Part shown: one piece after another, positions 44,574 to 55,044 of the stretch
How the letters are laid out: the number at the start of each line of letters is the position of its first letter
How positions within the stretch are numbered: the stretch's first letter is position 1
Assembly (NCBI GenBank): GCA_033816765.1
Contig: CM066292.1
Location: 3,224,001 to 3,288,000 of the forward strand
Direction: 5' to 3'
DNA: 64,000 bases
Source: Nothopassalora personata
Taxonomy: Eukaryota > Ascomycota > Dothideomycetes > Mycosphaerellales > Mycosphaerellaceae
The notes under the pieces: generated by a model
Databases searched by the model: none
What the model was told of the DNA's origin: nothing
What the model saw: only the letters and a program-made list of their open reading frames with translations
Program-made: the position numbers and the translations under genes

Positions 44574-44943
44574 TATTAACGACTAATAGGTTGTATTAAC
44601 ATTAGGTTTAGAGGGGGTCCCTTAGGTCTAACTTACCTAAATTTCATTTAGGTTTAATTAGACATTTAGGTAAGCTAGTAGGACCTAGTATAGCTATTAA
44701 GATATATACTACGTAGTTAAGCATTATAAGCGTAGCATTAAGAAAACAATTCAATTTATACCTCTCGAGTAGAGGGTATAGGGGTTTAAGTCCGCTAATC
44801 CTCTTACTTATCTAGCTACTACGCTACTCGTCACGTGACCTAATTTCACGGTCCCGGGACCGGTAAATACCCCTACTTACATAAGCGCCGCTCTATACCA
44901 CTATAACTCGGACAGGCCTATATAGGGTAGTTAGTAGACATTA
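44574..44943 (+). repeat. C2 3' LTR
   Basis: About 370 bp; preceded by the tract ATAGGGGAGGATA and followed by GTAG. Confidence 0.85.
44843..44868. repeat. 26 bp palindrome, C2 3' LTR copy
   Basis: Right half GGGACCGGTAAAT is intact; the left half has two changes (ATTTCACGGTCCC). Confidence 0.85.
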
Positions 44944-44961
44944 GTAGTTAGAACTACCTTC

Positions 44962-45007
44962 TATTACGGAATAATTCCTATAGACCCTAGAATTATAATA
45001 ACGAGAC
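44962..45007 (+). repeat. F 5' LTR, first 46 bp
   Basis: Starts TATTACGGAATAATTCCTA (TG changed to TA) and ends ACGAG, the duplication made by D. Confidence 0.8.
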
Positions 45008-45370
45008 GAGTGTTATATCTCGTTCTAGGGCTAGTCTTAAAGGAGAGATAAGTCAATTCACGTAGCGGTATTCTTTAGAGAGGCTAAAGCAAGCTAAGCG
45101 AAGATAAATAATTGGAATAAGAGTTGTATTCTAATTAGTGAGATAGTAACATAAGTTAAACGCATTAGAACTATAAGGGTTTCTAGCGTTCCTAAATATA
45201 AAAGAGATTCGTAGATCTCGGTAATTAGTCTAATTATTCTAAGTATAAGTAGTCTAATTAGTCTAAGCATAATCAGTCTAATCGCTCCAAGTCTAAGCGC
45301 TTAGGTAGGATAAGTTACGTATTCGTCTTATCGTTATAATTCTAGGGTCCCTAGGAATCATTCCGTAATA
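45008..45370 (-). repeat. D 3' LTR
   Basis: 363 bp. The U5-side half matches element A's LTR; the U3-side half does not and instead holds tandem TAATTAGTCTAAG-type units (about 45220-45290). Confidence 0.85.
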
Positions 45371-45443
45371 CTATCCCCTTCTTAGCCTAGCTTCGTCCCG
45401 AAGCTTCTTAAGCCGTTATCATTTCTTATAGTAATAGTTAACT

Positions 45444-45998
45444 ATGTCTTCTTCCTCCTATAAACGCCGTTAACGACTTACTTAGGATACTAAAGTTTCT
45501 AGTATCGAAATAGCTCTATACACGAATTGTTAGAAGTCTCGATCCTCGGGCGTAGTAGTAAAGTGTATCGTAGGTTCTCGGTCTAGGAAGTGTTCGGCCT
45601 ATATTCGAAAAGGCTATAAGGATTGCGATGTACGTCTTTCTCGTCCGGAGTAGGAACGTCTTCGCGATTCGCGCGATAAGCTTAAGCTAGAGCTTAAGAG
45701 GATTAAAGAGGAGGAGGTACGGCTAAAGATACGTAAGATCCGTCTTCGGAAACAGCTACGATTAGCTAAGCGTCGCACCGACGATGCCGTCGCTAAGGAG
45801 TTAGAGGAGCTCGAGGAGGAAGAGGCCCGCGAGGAGCTAGCGTCTCTTAAGCGGGCGTCGGGGGTAGAGGTGTCGCCTTCGCTAGTTCCTTTCTCAGATA
45901 TTCTAGAGATGCCCGTAAATGACTAGGCGGCGCTCTCTAGAGCGGAGCCTTAGGGCGAGTCTCTAGGGGTAGAGACTTATTAGGGTACTTATTCGTAA
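45444..45998 (+). pseudogene. D copy of the antisense Cys-rich, coiled-coil ORF
   Basis: ATG at 45444, same relative place and strand as the element A antisense ORF. Frame 45444 holds to 45998 with a few RIP-type stops. Shared landmarks are a stop directly after Cys (TGT TAG AAG at about 45528), a downstream cluster reading KCSAYIRKGYKDCDV, ERLRDSRDKLKLEL, and a long Lys/Glu/Arg coiled coil (KIRKIRLRKQLRLAK). Its coding character under heavy RIP supports past function. Confidence 0.6.
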
Positions 45999-46023
45999 GT
46001 TGTGTCCCTATTCTTATTAATCG

Positions 46024-46094
46024 GCTAGGTAGCTTAGTAGTAGAGCGTAAGCTATCTACACTCTTAAGGTCGTAGGTTCGATTCCTACTCTAGC
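46024..46094 (+). ncRNA. D copy of the tRNA-like sequence
   Basis: Acceptor ends GCTAG and CTAGC pair; D arm TAGCTTAGTAGTAGAGC; T arm GTAGG-TTCGATT-CCTAC is fully paired and its B box is canonical. The anticodon arm TAAG...CTTA has a loop larger than seven. It lies next to the antisense ORF and on the same strand, as in element A. Confidence 0.6.
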
Positions 46095-46129
46095 TACTTT
46101 CTAGTAGATTAGTCTCTAGCGCGGGGGTT

Positions 46130-49100
46130 AGTCTACTAGACCGTTTTTTATACTCCTAGAGCCTTTGCTAATAGTTTCGTAGGTTCTTTTCTAGTTCCTA
46201 GGTATTTTCTAATTCGTCGTATCCCTTCTACTTAATAAGGTATCGCTAACCTTTCTTATCTAGGATTTTTTCGACTTCGAATTCGTTTTCTACTTCCGGC
46301 TCGAAATAGAAGCTCTCCTAGTAAGGTGTTTCGGCGTCTACGGGTTCTAACTTAGAAATGTAGAAGACTAGGTGGATTTTTGCGTTAGGTAGTAGTCGTA
46401 GGTAGTAGTTAACTAGTCCTATAACTTTATCGATGAAAAATAGTCCGACCTTAACGTAATCTAGTTTCTTAGTCTATCTTCTTATTCTTAAGTTTTTTAT
46501 AAGGAGATAGACCTTATCCCCCTCTTTTAGTAGAGGTACTATTTTTCTTATGTCTTGCCGTTATTAAGACAGTTTTTATTGTGTATCTTCGATCGCCTTA
46601 CGTGTTTCTTTATGCACTTCCTTAAGAGTATCCGTCGTTACGATTGCTCTTTCGGCTTATAGGTGAGATCTAGGTTTTCTAAATAGGTTAGGATCTTTAC
46701 TAAAGTTCGCATAGAATAGTATCGTTAAAGTTGTCTCCGATTTGTAGTTGTTTAGTGCAATCTGCGCTATTAGTAGTAATAAAACCTAGTTGTCTTATGC
46801 ATAATTAATGTAGTGTCGTAGGTATTGTTCTAGCGTTTAATTTATCCTTTTAGTTTACCCGTCTATCTCCGGATAATATACTATTAACAGCTTATGTTTA
46901 ATTCCGATCGTTCCTATAAGCGTCTTCTAGTAATTTAATGTGAATAGCTTATCTCTGTCCGTTATAAACGCTTAGGGGAATCCGTAGTATCGGATAAGTC
47001 TATCTAGTACAAGGTATCCGAGCTGCTCTACATTGTATGTTTCCGATGTAGGAATAAAGTGTGCGTATTTCGTAAGTCTATCAACCATGACTAGTATTAT
47101 GTCGTATAGTTGTTTTATAACTTAATCTCTTAACGGTAGGAGTTTCGTAATAAAGTCTATTATAACTTCGTCCTATAGTTTCGTCGGTAGTGTCCTAAAC
47201 TGTAGGTAACCGTATTTCGAATGTCTCGTAGCCTTGTTTCGCTAGTAGTGTACGTATTGTTTAATGTAGCGTAGCACCTTTTGTCTTATCTATAGGAATA
47301 AGAAACTGCGCTATATTAGATCTATTGTTTTCAAAGTTCTAGGGTGCCCGTATATTAGTCCGTTATAATGTTATCGTATACATTCTTCTTCTCGATCCTT
47401 TAGTACCTAGTATTTTCCTTACGATATAGGGAATTGTTCGTCCCTATCGCCTAATATCCGTACGATGTTATTAAATTCTCTTATGTTAGCGCTAAGACTT
47501 CCGTCGAGGTTTGTCTTTAGTATTTTATGTTATACTAGTTCTTTTCCTTCTATATAGTCGCTTCTTCGGCTTAGCGCGTCGGCGCGGCCATTCTCTCGTC
47601 CTAGAGTATATTTAATTTCGAACTTATACTGTCCTAGTAGCTCCAACTAGCGGGCTTGCCTTCGGGTAAGTTCTTTCGTCGTCGTAAAGTACGTAAGATT
47701 CTTACAGTTAGAAAGAATCGTTAACTTCGGTAGGCCCTCGACATATACTCTCTAATATTGCATAGCGGCAACAATAGCTAGAAGCTCTTTATTATAGATG
47801 TCGTAGTTCTGTTCCGCTATAGTCATTTTCCGGGAGTAATAGGCTACTAGATGTCTCTACCCGTCGTGTGTCTATGTTAGATACGCGCCTATTGCTATAT
47901 TAGACGCATCGGTCTCGATGTAGACTTCCTTACTACTATCGAATAGTCGAAGCGTAGGGGCTAAAGCGTATTGTTCCTTAAGTTTCTTAAACGCTTAAAT
48001 CTGTTCCTTTCCCCATTTCTAAGTAACGTCTTTCCTTATAAGCATCGTTATTAGTGCTACTATTTTTGCGTAGTCCTTAATGAATTTCCGGTTATAGTTC
48101 GCTAGTCTAAGAAATGATTATACGTCCTTAACTGTTTTTAGTTCTAGCTATTCTCTAATTGACTATGTCTTCGTAGGGTCGATCGTTATCCCTATAGTAC
48201 TAATAATAAAGCCTAAGAATTTAACTTCTTTCTTATAGAATTCGCATTTCTCGGGTACTGTCTTGAATCCTAAACGCGTAAGTCGTTCGAATACGTCCTA
48301 GACTTGCTTTATGTGATTCTAAAGGAATCCTTTCGTGTAGACTAGTATATCGTCTATGTAGGCGATAACGTATACGTCGAGTAGGTCTCTAAGTGTTTCG
48401 TTAACAAGGTCCTAATAGGATGCGGGTGCGTTAGTCAATCCTATTAGTATAACTAAGAATTCGTAGAGTCCGTATCTTATTCTAAAAGCGGTATCTATTC
48501 TTCTCCTTCTACTATTTGTATAGCATAGAAGGCATCTCGTAGGTTAATCTTCGTGTACTAGTCTAATCCGGTTAATCTATCTTATGCTTCTTCGATGTTA
48601 GGTAGCGGGTATTGGTTCTTAATCGTAATCTCGTTTAACTTCCTATAGTCTTATACGAGTCGTAACTTCCCGTTTGCTTTTAGAACGAACATGTATAGAG
48701 TTCCTACACTTAAGATGGATCTTCTTATCTATCCTTTAGCTAGCTTCTCCTTTAGCTATTCTCGTAGGGTCTATAGCTCTTTCTTAGACATTTAATATAG
48801 GGGTCTCTATAGAGGCTCTTTCCCTAGCTAAATGTTAATCTTGTAATCCTATAGGCGGTACTTAGGTAAGGCGGTTTTGCCTCTCTCCTCTTTCAAGAGT
48901 CGCGACTACTTACGATACTCCTTAGGAATACTTAACTCTAAGATGTTAGTATTCTTCGATAGTGCGTTACTTCTATCACTTCTAGTAACTTCGTAACCCG
49001 GCGGCCCTACGCTAGTGTCTATCCCGGTCGAAGGTAGTTCTTCTATCCTTCTAGTCGGCGTAAGCTCGAATGCGTTAAGCTGTTTCCTTGCCTTATCTAC

Positions 49101-49545
49101 TATCGTCCGCTATCGATGCGTAGGTTAAATGTCGATAACGCAGTCGCATTCCCTAAATATAAGTACTCCTCTTCTCTAGTCGATTACTAGATTATACTTT
49201 CTTAACTAAGGTATACCTAATACTATGTTATAACTAGCTATATTAGTAACATCTAAGGTAATATTCTCGTAGTACTGTTAGATAGCTAGTAGCAATAGTG
49301 TCGTCTCCCATTCTACGCTAGGTAACGATAATCCGTTTACCGCGATTAACTCGTAACCCTATTTCTTCTTTAGGGTAGCTAACCCGTTTCTTCTTATAAA
49401 AGACTCGGAGATAAAATTCCCCGCTACTCCTAAGTTGATTATAACACTAGTCTTATGTCCGTTAACGATTGCTTATGTTTAGAAAACTGTATTTAATATC
49501 GATGCGTAAGCCTAAGTGTTATATAACTCCCTCCGGTCGCTTATT
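46130..49545 (-). pseudogene. pol: D pol, RIP-degraded
   Basis: Colinear with element A pol. The RT active site reads YIDD near 48350 (ATG to ATA), and protease, RNase H, integrase and chromodomain segments follow A in order with many RIP stops. Pol begins right after the gag stop as in A (CTAGGAATAAGCG on the minus strand, start ATG now ATA). Confidence 0.8.
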
Positions 49546-49547
49546 CC

Positions 49548-50131
49548 TAGGGAGCTAATCCTTTTCCCGAATAGTATGTAGTTCGCTATGCTTCGTGCCT
49601 AGAGGCTTCGGCTAGAACCTGTAGCCCGTTGCCCTATGTCTACACTCATAGTCTATTGCGTTCCTAGATCTTCTACGATTCTAAGTAGAGAGCCCGTACA
49701 TGCTATACTACTATTCGTAGTTCGTTTAAGACGAAAGTTCCTACCGGTGTTAGGTATCCGGTATCCGTTATTCGGCTTCCTATAGGTAGTCGTTCGATAA
49801 CCGCTTTAGCTAGGTTCTTAGTATTGTTTATAGTTGGGTAGCCCTATACTATGCCCCTTATTATATCGAGTGTCTTGTCGAATTCGTTAGGGTTTAGGTA
49901 TCGTTTTCCCAAGAACTTTAGTAGGAATTCTTCGTGCCTTCGTTAGAGATAGATAATTAACTCGTAGAGTTTCTTTAGCGCATCTACCGTAAATGTGTAT
50001 ACTTCGTTTTTATCGTCAGTGTCGCTCTCTTCTTCTTCGGATAAGTCCTCGCTTAACTCCTCCGGTACGTAATCTTCTTCGATAGTATCTAGTTCGTTTA
50101 TTTATTGTTCTAGTGCTAGTAACTAGCGTCC
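49548..50131 (-). pseudogene. gag: D gag, C-terminal part
   Basis: Acidic C-terminal gag region matching element A gag after about residue 475; the TAG at 49548-49550 is the gag stop. Cut at CGTCC by element E. Confidence 0.75.
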
Positions 50132-50315
50132 TGTAAGGGCGCGCGTACCATAGGGTCCGAATGAGATAGTTGTTGTTCTACGAAGCTACGAAAGAGGAGC
50201 GCGAGGCGCGGCGGATAGATAAAGCATCGCCAAGCCGCGCTAACCCGATGCGGAAGGTCCGAGGTTCCGCCGGGACGACGCATCGTCAGTGAAGGGTCGC
50301 GGGCTGCCCGTGACA
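50132..50315 (-). repeat. E 3' LTR
   Basis: 184 bp, plus-strand TGTAAGGGCG...CCGTGACA. The pol reading frame runs into it and stops at 50240-50242. Confidence 0.93.
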
Positions 50316-53300
50316 GTACCCCCCCTCTCAAAACTCGTCTCAGTCCTCTGAGCGTTCAGTCCATTAACTCGCCTATCCATCGTCTTGTGCGGCCACTTAT
50401 CACCCTTGCCTGTCGAACTCCATAATCGTGCAAACGTCCAATCGTCTTCAAGGTCGTCCTCCATCTCTGTCACTACTGCTGCGGCTTGCGCATCAGACTC
50501 TGTTTGCTCATACTGCTGGCACGCCCAGGGCCTAAGCCCCTCTTCGGCGAACGCTCGCGTCTGATCCTTTTGACCAAGGTTGGGTATCAATGCAGGCTCT
50601 GCAGGGTTCGCTAGAACATCGGTACAACTGTCTGTTCTGTCGTAGAGCTGAGGGCGGCGGCTTGCACCGTGATCCTCAGTTGGGACGACGGACTTTCCTG
50701 TAACCTGATCATCGTAGCGGTGCGTAGTGAACATGCGCTGACCAGATTCTATTAGAGGCAAGGCTCGGCTAGGCTTATTTGTGGCGGTGTCTCTGTCGAC
50801 CCTGATCGTGTTAAGTCCGAGCACCTCATTGACTGGAGACCAGTCAGATGGCGTTGCGAAGCCCTGAGGCGTGGGCAAATCCGGCCGGCTGTGGTGAAAG
50901 TCCGCAAGAGCGGCGGCTGCCCTCACAAACAGGTCCTCTGCAGGTTGCCAAGTCTCTCCGGCCTCCATATCCTGATAGCCAGTCCATCGCACCTTGTACC
51001 AAGTGTCCACCTTGCGCTTCTTTCCCTTCTTCACTTTGCCTGCGCGCTTCCGCGTGTACATGTCCAAGATCTTGTCCACCTCATATTCTGGTGCCGGGGC
51101 TGTGACTGTGACATCGGCGACTGCGTCAGCTGCAGTTGTGTCGGGTTCGATGGCCACTGGCGGCGGCGGTGCCAGGTGCTGTCCCTCGAGCGGTGGGAGA
51201 TCGGGGTTGTCGGCTCGCTGTAACAGGGAGGTGTGGAAGCAATTATCGAGTCCGCTCAATGCATCCGACAGGTTCAGCTTGTATGACAGCCTAGCGGGCA
51301 TCACCTCCGTGATCTGGTACGGTCCTGCATATCTGCGGTCCAGCTTCTTGGATGGTCGAGTGGTGCGAATGTTCTTCGTGCTTAGATACACCCAGTCGCC
51401 AACCTTGTAGTCTGGTGGGATGCTTCGGTGCCTGTTTGCTGCTTCGGCTTGCAGCGCCTGTGACATCCTCATGTTCTCTTGAAGATTGCGATGTAGCTCA
51501 CAGATGCGTTTGGCGAAGGCTTCGGCTGACTTGCTGTCGAGTCGCTGAAGGGTTGTCATGTGTCGGTCCTTGCCTGCTTGCAAATCGATACGCTCGGTGA
51601 ACTCTGGGTTATATCCAACATTGGCGTAGAACGGTGACACTCCAGTGGTCTCCGACACTCGGTTGTTAATAGCGAACTGCGCTAAGCACAGCCAGTCGGC
51701 CCAGTCGCTCTGTGCCTCATTCGTGAAGGTGCGTAAGTACTGTTCCATCTCTTGGTTAGTGCGTTCTGATTGCCCATCCGTTTCAGGGTGGTAGGAGGAA
51801 CTCAGCTTCCTGCTGATGCGCAGCATCTTGCATAGGCGCTTCCAGAAAGTGGCGATGAACTGCTTTCCGCGATCAGACGTGATGGTTTCTGGGAGGCCAT
51901 GCCGGGTGAACACGTGCTTTAAGAAAAGTCGCGCCGCGTTCTGCGCTGTCATCGCGCCGATGGGTATCAGTTCCACTTCCTTAGTGAGTCTGTCGGTGAC
52001 TGTCATAACATTGGTGTAAGTCATGCCGTCGAGTTCGCTTGGTGGCAGGTCAACCACAAAGTCAACTGCGATGTGTTGCCAAGGTCGTTCTGGCACCGAA
52101 AGTGGGTGCAGTAATCCAGGTGGCTGGGTATGCACAGATTTCGTCGTGCGGCACCTGCGGCAATTCGCGTTGTATCTGCGCACAGATCTAGCCAAACCAG
52201 GCCAGTAGAATTCACGTGCAACGAGCTCGTAGGTGCGGGCTCTGCCTGGGTGACCGGCCGCTGGGGTGTCATGGTTCATCTTGACTATCCGAGTGCGGAG
52301 CTTCTGGTCCTCTGGCACCCATAGACTCCAGTCATTATACTGGTTACGGACGTACAGCAGGTCCCCTTCGACCTTGCAGTGTACTGGATGCACCTTCGCT
52401 TTCTGAAGGAGTGCTGGGGTCTCGCCCTTCTGCAGGGCTCTGATAGCTGACTTCAGGTCTGCATCCGCGGCATAAGCCATTGTCATTCTGTACTCGAGTT
52501 CGGCTTCCTGTTCCGTCTCGGATGCTGTCTGCGTCTGCGTGGACGGTATGAATTCGGTGGCCTCCGGGTTCAGGGCTTCCTCAATTGGTGCGGTAGGTGT
52601 GTTCTCAACAGGTGCAACATCCTCAGCCGCATCTTCGACAGTTGCGCGCATCGAGTCGATCTTAAGAAATCGCTCAGGCGGCAGCAACGTCTGATGCTGA
52701 TGCTGATTTCGCGGATCGTCCACCCCCTGCGGAAGGTCCTGGCTGCGTCTCGTGAGGCTGTCAGGCTTTGTGCCTTGGACACCTGGTCGATAGACAATAC
52801 GGAAGTTGAACTGGGACAGGAATTCGGCCCAACGTGCCTGGCGCCGATTCAGCTGCTTAGTGGTCATAAAGTACTCCAAGTTCTTGTGATCCGTGAACAC
52901 CTTCACGGGTTCGATGGTGTCATCATCCGCCTCGCAGGCCAACTCCGGGCGCCATTCCTCGAAGGCCTTAATAATCGCTAGAAGCTCCTTGTCATAAATC
53001 TCATAGTTGCATTCCTGCGGGCTCAGCTTCTTTGAATAGAATGCTACAGGGTGAAGCACGCCTTCCTCGTCGTACTGAGAAAGCACTCCGGCGTTCACGA
53101 AATCTGATGAGTCCGTTTCGACTACTGTTTGCCTACCGGGCACATAGTGTGCGAGCATACCGGCTTTGCTGAATGCTGCCTTCAGAGCGTCAAATGCTGC
53201 TTGGCATGCTGGTGTCCAGTCAACCCTGCGATTCTTGTGATTACTAGGTCCATTTGACTTGGTCAATTCGGTCAGCGGCGCTGCGAGGCGTGAGAAGGCC

Positions 53301-55042
53301 TCGATGAACCGTCTGTAAAAGTTGGCGAATCCGAGGAACGCCTGCACATCCTTGAGGTTGGAAGGTGCTTCCCATGACTGGATACATTCAAGCTTCTCTG
53401 GGTCCATTTCGATGCCATCTGGGGTGATAATAAGTCCCAGGTACTTAACTCGCTGCTGGTGGAACTCGCACTTGTCGATGTCGACCGTCAGTCCGGCATC
53501 CCTCAATTTTGCTAGTACCTTGCGCACATGTTCGATGTGCTCCTCCAGTGTGTCGCTAAAAATTAAAACGTCGTCCAGGTACGCGGAGACGAAGTCATCC
53601 AGGTGTTCTTGTAACACGCTGTTAATGTATGACTGAAACGACGCAGGGCCATTGCATAGGCCGAATGGTAACACAAGACATTCGTACACCCCATATCGTG
53701 TAGCGAATGCTGTAAGCCATTCGTGCCCTTCTGCAATGCGAAGCTTGTTGAAGGCTGCGACGATGTCCAGCTTCGTGAAGTACCTCTTGCCGTGCATGCG
53801 GTTCAGTGTCTCTTGGATTAGCGGTATAGGGTACCTGTTCTTGATAGTGATCGCATTGAGTCCTCGGTAGTCGATGCACACGCGCAGTCCACCGCCTGGC
53901 TTTCTGACTACCAGTACTGGTGCCGGCGATTGGCTCGTCTTCTGTCCTGCTGGCCGGACTTTGCCTTGTTGCTCCTGTTCGGTGACCCACTTCTTGACTG
54001 CTTCATTCTCCTGAGGCGCCAGTCCGTAGGGCTTACGGTATGGCGGTTCTTGGGGCCCATCAGGCTTGATGTGAATTTCGTGGTCGATTCCAGGTCTGTG
54101 AGGAGGAAGTCCTTCATGGTCTTTCGCTGAGAATGCATCTACGAGATCATGGTATTCTGGTGGGAGCTTCTCCTTCGGGTTATGGTTGAACTCCTTGTTC
54201 AGGAACTGATCCAAGTCATCAGCTGCCATTGCGCTCAGCTTGATCTCACCATCGCCTTCTTCGTCCTCTTTGCCGGTAGATAGTATGTAGAAACATTCAG
54301 CGCCAGGTCGGTGCGCGTACATCTCGAAGGCGCGCTGCGTGACGCCTATACACTCGACTTCCTCATCATCGTCGTACAGGCCCATCGAGGATAGGTTCAG
54401 TTCTGCTTCTGCCCCTCCTGCCGTGAAGCTGCGATCATCGGTGAAGGGCTCTGGTCCATATTTCATTGCTTCCTTACGTTGTCGGTGTCGATGGTTCAGG
54501 GACTGGACTGTTGTCGATGTCTTGTTCTTAAGACAGTGACCAAAGCAGTAGTCTGATCTGAGTGCCACTTCACCGGTCTCCCAGAAGATGTTTGGGTTGT
54601 GCGTGCTCAGCCACGGCAGGCCCAGGACGATGTCGTATTCGAGGTCGGTTATGTAGCATAGCATTTGCTCGTGATGACCGTCGATATCAACATCGACGAG
54701 GGCTACGTGCGTGATGCGACGTGCAGCAGCCTTACCATCCCCAAGGGTCAGGTTCTTGTTGCGCACAAGGGGTATCAAGGGTATTCTGTGTTTGCGTGTG
54801 AACTTCCAGTCGAGAAAGAGAGAGGTGGAAGCAGAGTCTACAAGGCCTCGTGCCTTCCCATGCTGTATCATTACTGGGAGTACTATGTGAGGGTGTACAT
54901 CTGGTTGCTGCGGCTCCAATGCGCAGGCCGATATCTTCAGCTCCTCACCATAGTCTGTATCCGTGTCTTGCTCTTGCACTCTGTGTCTCTCAATCTCATG
55001 CTCTTTCTGTCCTTGGTTGTTCGGTTGACCACTGTCTGCCAC
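50240..55042 (-). CDS. pol: Element E Pol polyprotein
   Basis: 1600 residues from the first in-frame GTG after the gag stop. The frame also overlaps the gag end, so -1 frameshifting is likelier than true initiation. Protease: GLVDSAS at 67-72, with DSA where DSG or DTG is usual, then DIVLGLPWL. RT: RVCIDYRGLNAITIKNRYPIP, with YLDD at 488-491. RNase H: VVETDSSDF...HPVAFYSKKLSPQE. Integrase: a zinc region with HPGRARTYELV and CRRCRTTK, then VTDRLTKEVELIP, TSDRGKQF and SSSYHPETDGQSER. A chromodomain-like module starts near 1318 (EYEVDKILDMY...WYKVRWTGYQD) and contains a Lys-rich insertion. About 200 low-complexity residues follow; the last ~25 are encoded by the 3' LTR. Confidence 0.93.
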   Translation of the reverse strand: MADSGQPNNQGQKEHEIERHRVQEQDTDTDYGEELKISACALEPQQPDVHPHIVLPVMIQHGKARGLVDSASTSLFLDWKFTRKHRIPLIPLVRNKNLTLGDGKAAARRITHVALVDVDIDGHHEQMLCYITDLEYDIVLGLPWLSTHNPNIFWETGEVALRSDYCFGHCLKNKTSTTVQSLNHRHRQRKEAMKYGPEPFTDDRSFTAGGAEAELNLSSMGLYDDDEEVECIGVTQRAFEMYAHRPGAECFYILSTGKEDEEGDGEIKLSAMAADDLDQFLNKEFNHNPKEKLPPEYHDLVDAFSAKDHEGLPPHRPGIDHEIHIKPDGPQEPPYRKPYGLAPQENEAVKKWVTEQEQQGKVRPAGQKTSQSPAPVLVVRKPGGGLRVCIDYRGLNAITIKNRYPIPLIQETLNRMHGKRYFTKLDIVAAFNKLRIAEGHEWLTAFATRYGVYECLVLPFGLCNGPASFQSYINSVLQEHLDDFVSAYLDDVLIFSDTLEEHIEHVRKVLAKLRDAGLTVDIDKCEFHQQRVKYLGLIITPDGIEMDPEKLECIQSWEAPSNLKDVQAFLGFANFYRRFIEAFSRLAAPLTELTKSNGPSNHKNRRVDWTPACQAAFDALKAAFSKAGMLAHYVPGRQTVVETDSSDFVNAGVLSQYDEEGVLHPVAFYSKKLSPQECNYEIYDKELLAIIKAFEEWRPELACEADDDTIEPVKVFTDHKNLEYFMTTKQLNRRQARWAEFLSQFNFRIVYRPGVQGTKPDSLTRRSQDLPQGVDDPRNQHQHQTLLPPERFLKIDSMRATVEDAAEDVAPVENTPTAPIEEALNPEATEFIPSTQTQTASETEQEAELEYRMTMAYAADADLKSAIRALQKGETPALLQKAKVHPVHCKVEGDLLYVRNQYNDWSLWVPEDQKLRTRIVKMNHDTPAAGHPGRARTYELVAREFYWPGLARSVRRYNANCRRCRTTKSVHTQPPGLLHPLSVPERPWQHIAVDFVVDLPPSELDGMTYTNVMTVTDRLTKEVELIPIGAMTAQNAARLFLKHVFTRHGLPETITSDRGKQFIATFWKRLCKMLRISRKLSSSYHPETDGQSERTNQEMEQYLRTFTNEAQSDWADWLCLAQFAINNRVSETTGVSPFYANVGYNPEFTERIDLQAGKDRHMTTLQRLDSKSAEAFAKRICELHRNLQENMRMSQALQAEAANRHRSIPPDYKVGDWVYLSTKNIRTTRPSKKLDRRYAGPYQITEVMPARLSYKLNLSDALSGLDNCFHTSLLQRADNPDLPPLEGQHLAPPPPVAIEPDTTAADAVADVTVTAPAPEYEVDKILDMYTRKRAGKVKKGKKRKVDTWYKVRWTGYQDMEAGETWQPAEDLFVRAAAALADFHHSRPDLPTPQGFATPSDWSPVNEVLGLNTIRVDRDTATNKPSRALPLIESGQRMFTTHRYDDQVTGKSVVPTEDHGASRRPQLYDRTDSCTDVLANPAEPALIPNLGQKDQTRAFAEEGLRPWACQQYEQTESDAQAAAVVTEMEDDLEDDWTFARLWSSTGKGDKWPHKTMDRRVNGLNAQRTETSFERGGTVTGSPRPFTDDASSRRNLGPSASG
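50316..50328 (-). promoter_or_regulatory. E polypurine tract
   Basis: Minus-strand GAGAGGGGGGTAC immediately before the 3' LTR. Confidence 0.7.
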
Positions 55043-55044
55043 GC

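Larger units (their letters stand above)
19186..44943 (+). mobile_element. Element C2: RIP-degraded ~11.8 kb Ty3/Gypsy retrotransposon, split by elements B and A
   Basis: LTRs at 19186-19556 and 44574-44943. Removing the nested insertion (20121-34057, counting one duplicate of CTTTC) leaves about 11.8 kb, the same as C1. Order: 5' LTR, telomere-like leader, gag start (19823), interruption, rest of gag, palindrome, pol, palindrome, ORF3, polypurine tract ATAGGGGAGGATA (44561-44573), 3' LTR. Flanks are CTAC on the left and GTAG on the right. Confidence 0.88.

Noticed and set aside
50848..51410. Several plus-strand frames of 80-138 codons in element E
   Set aside because: They are antisense shadows of the intact E pol and show no Cys cluster or coiled coil like the element A antisense ORF.
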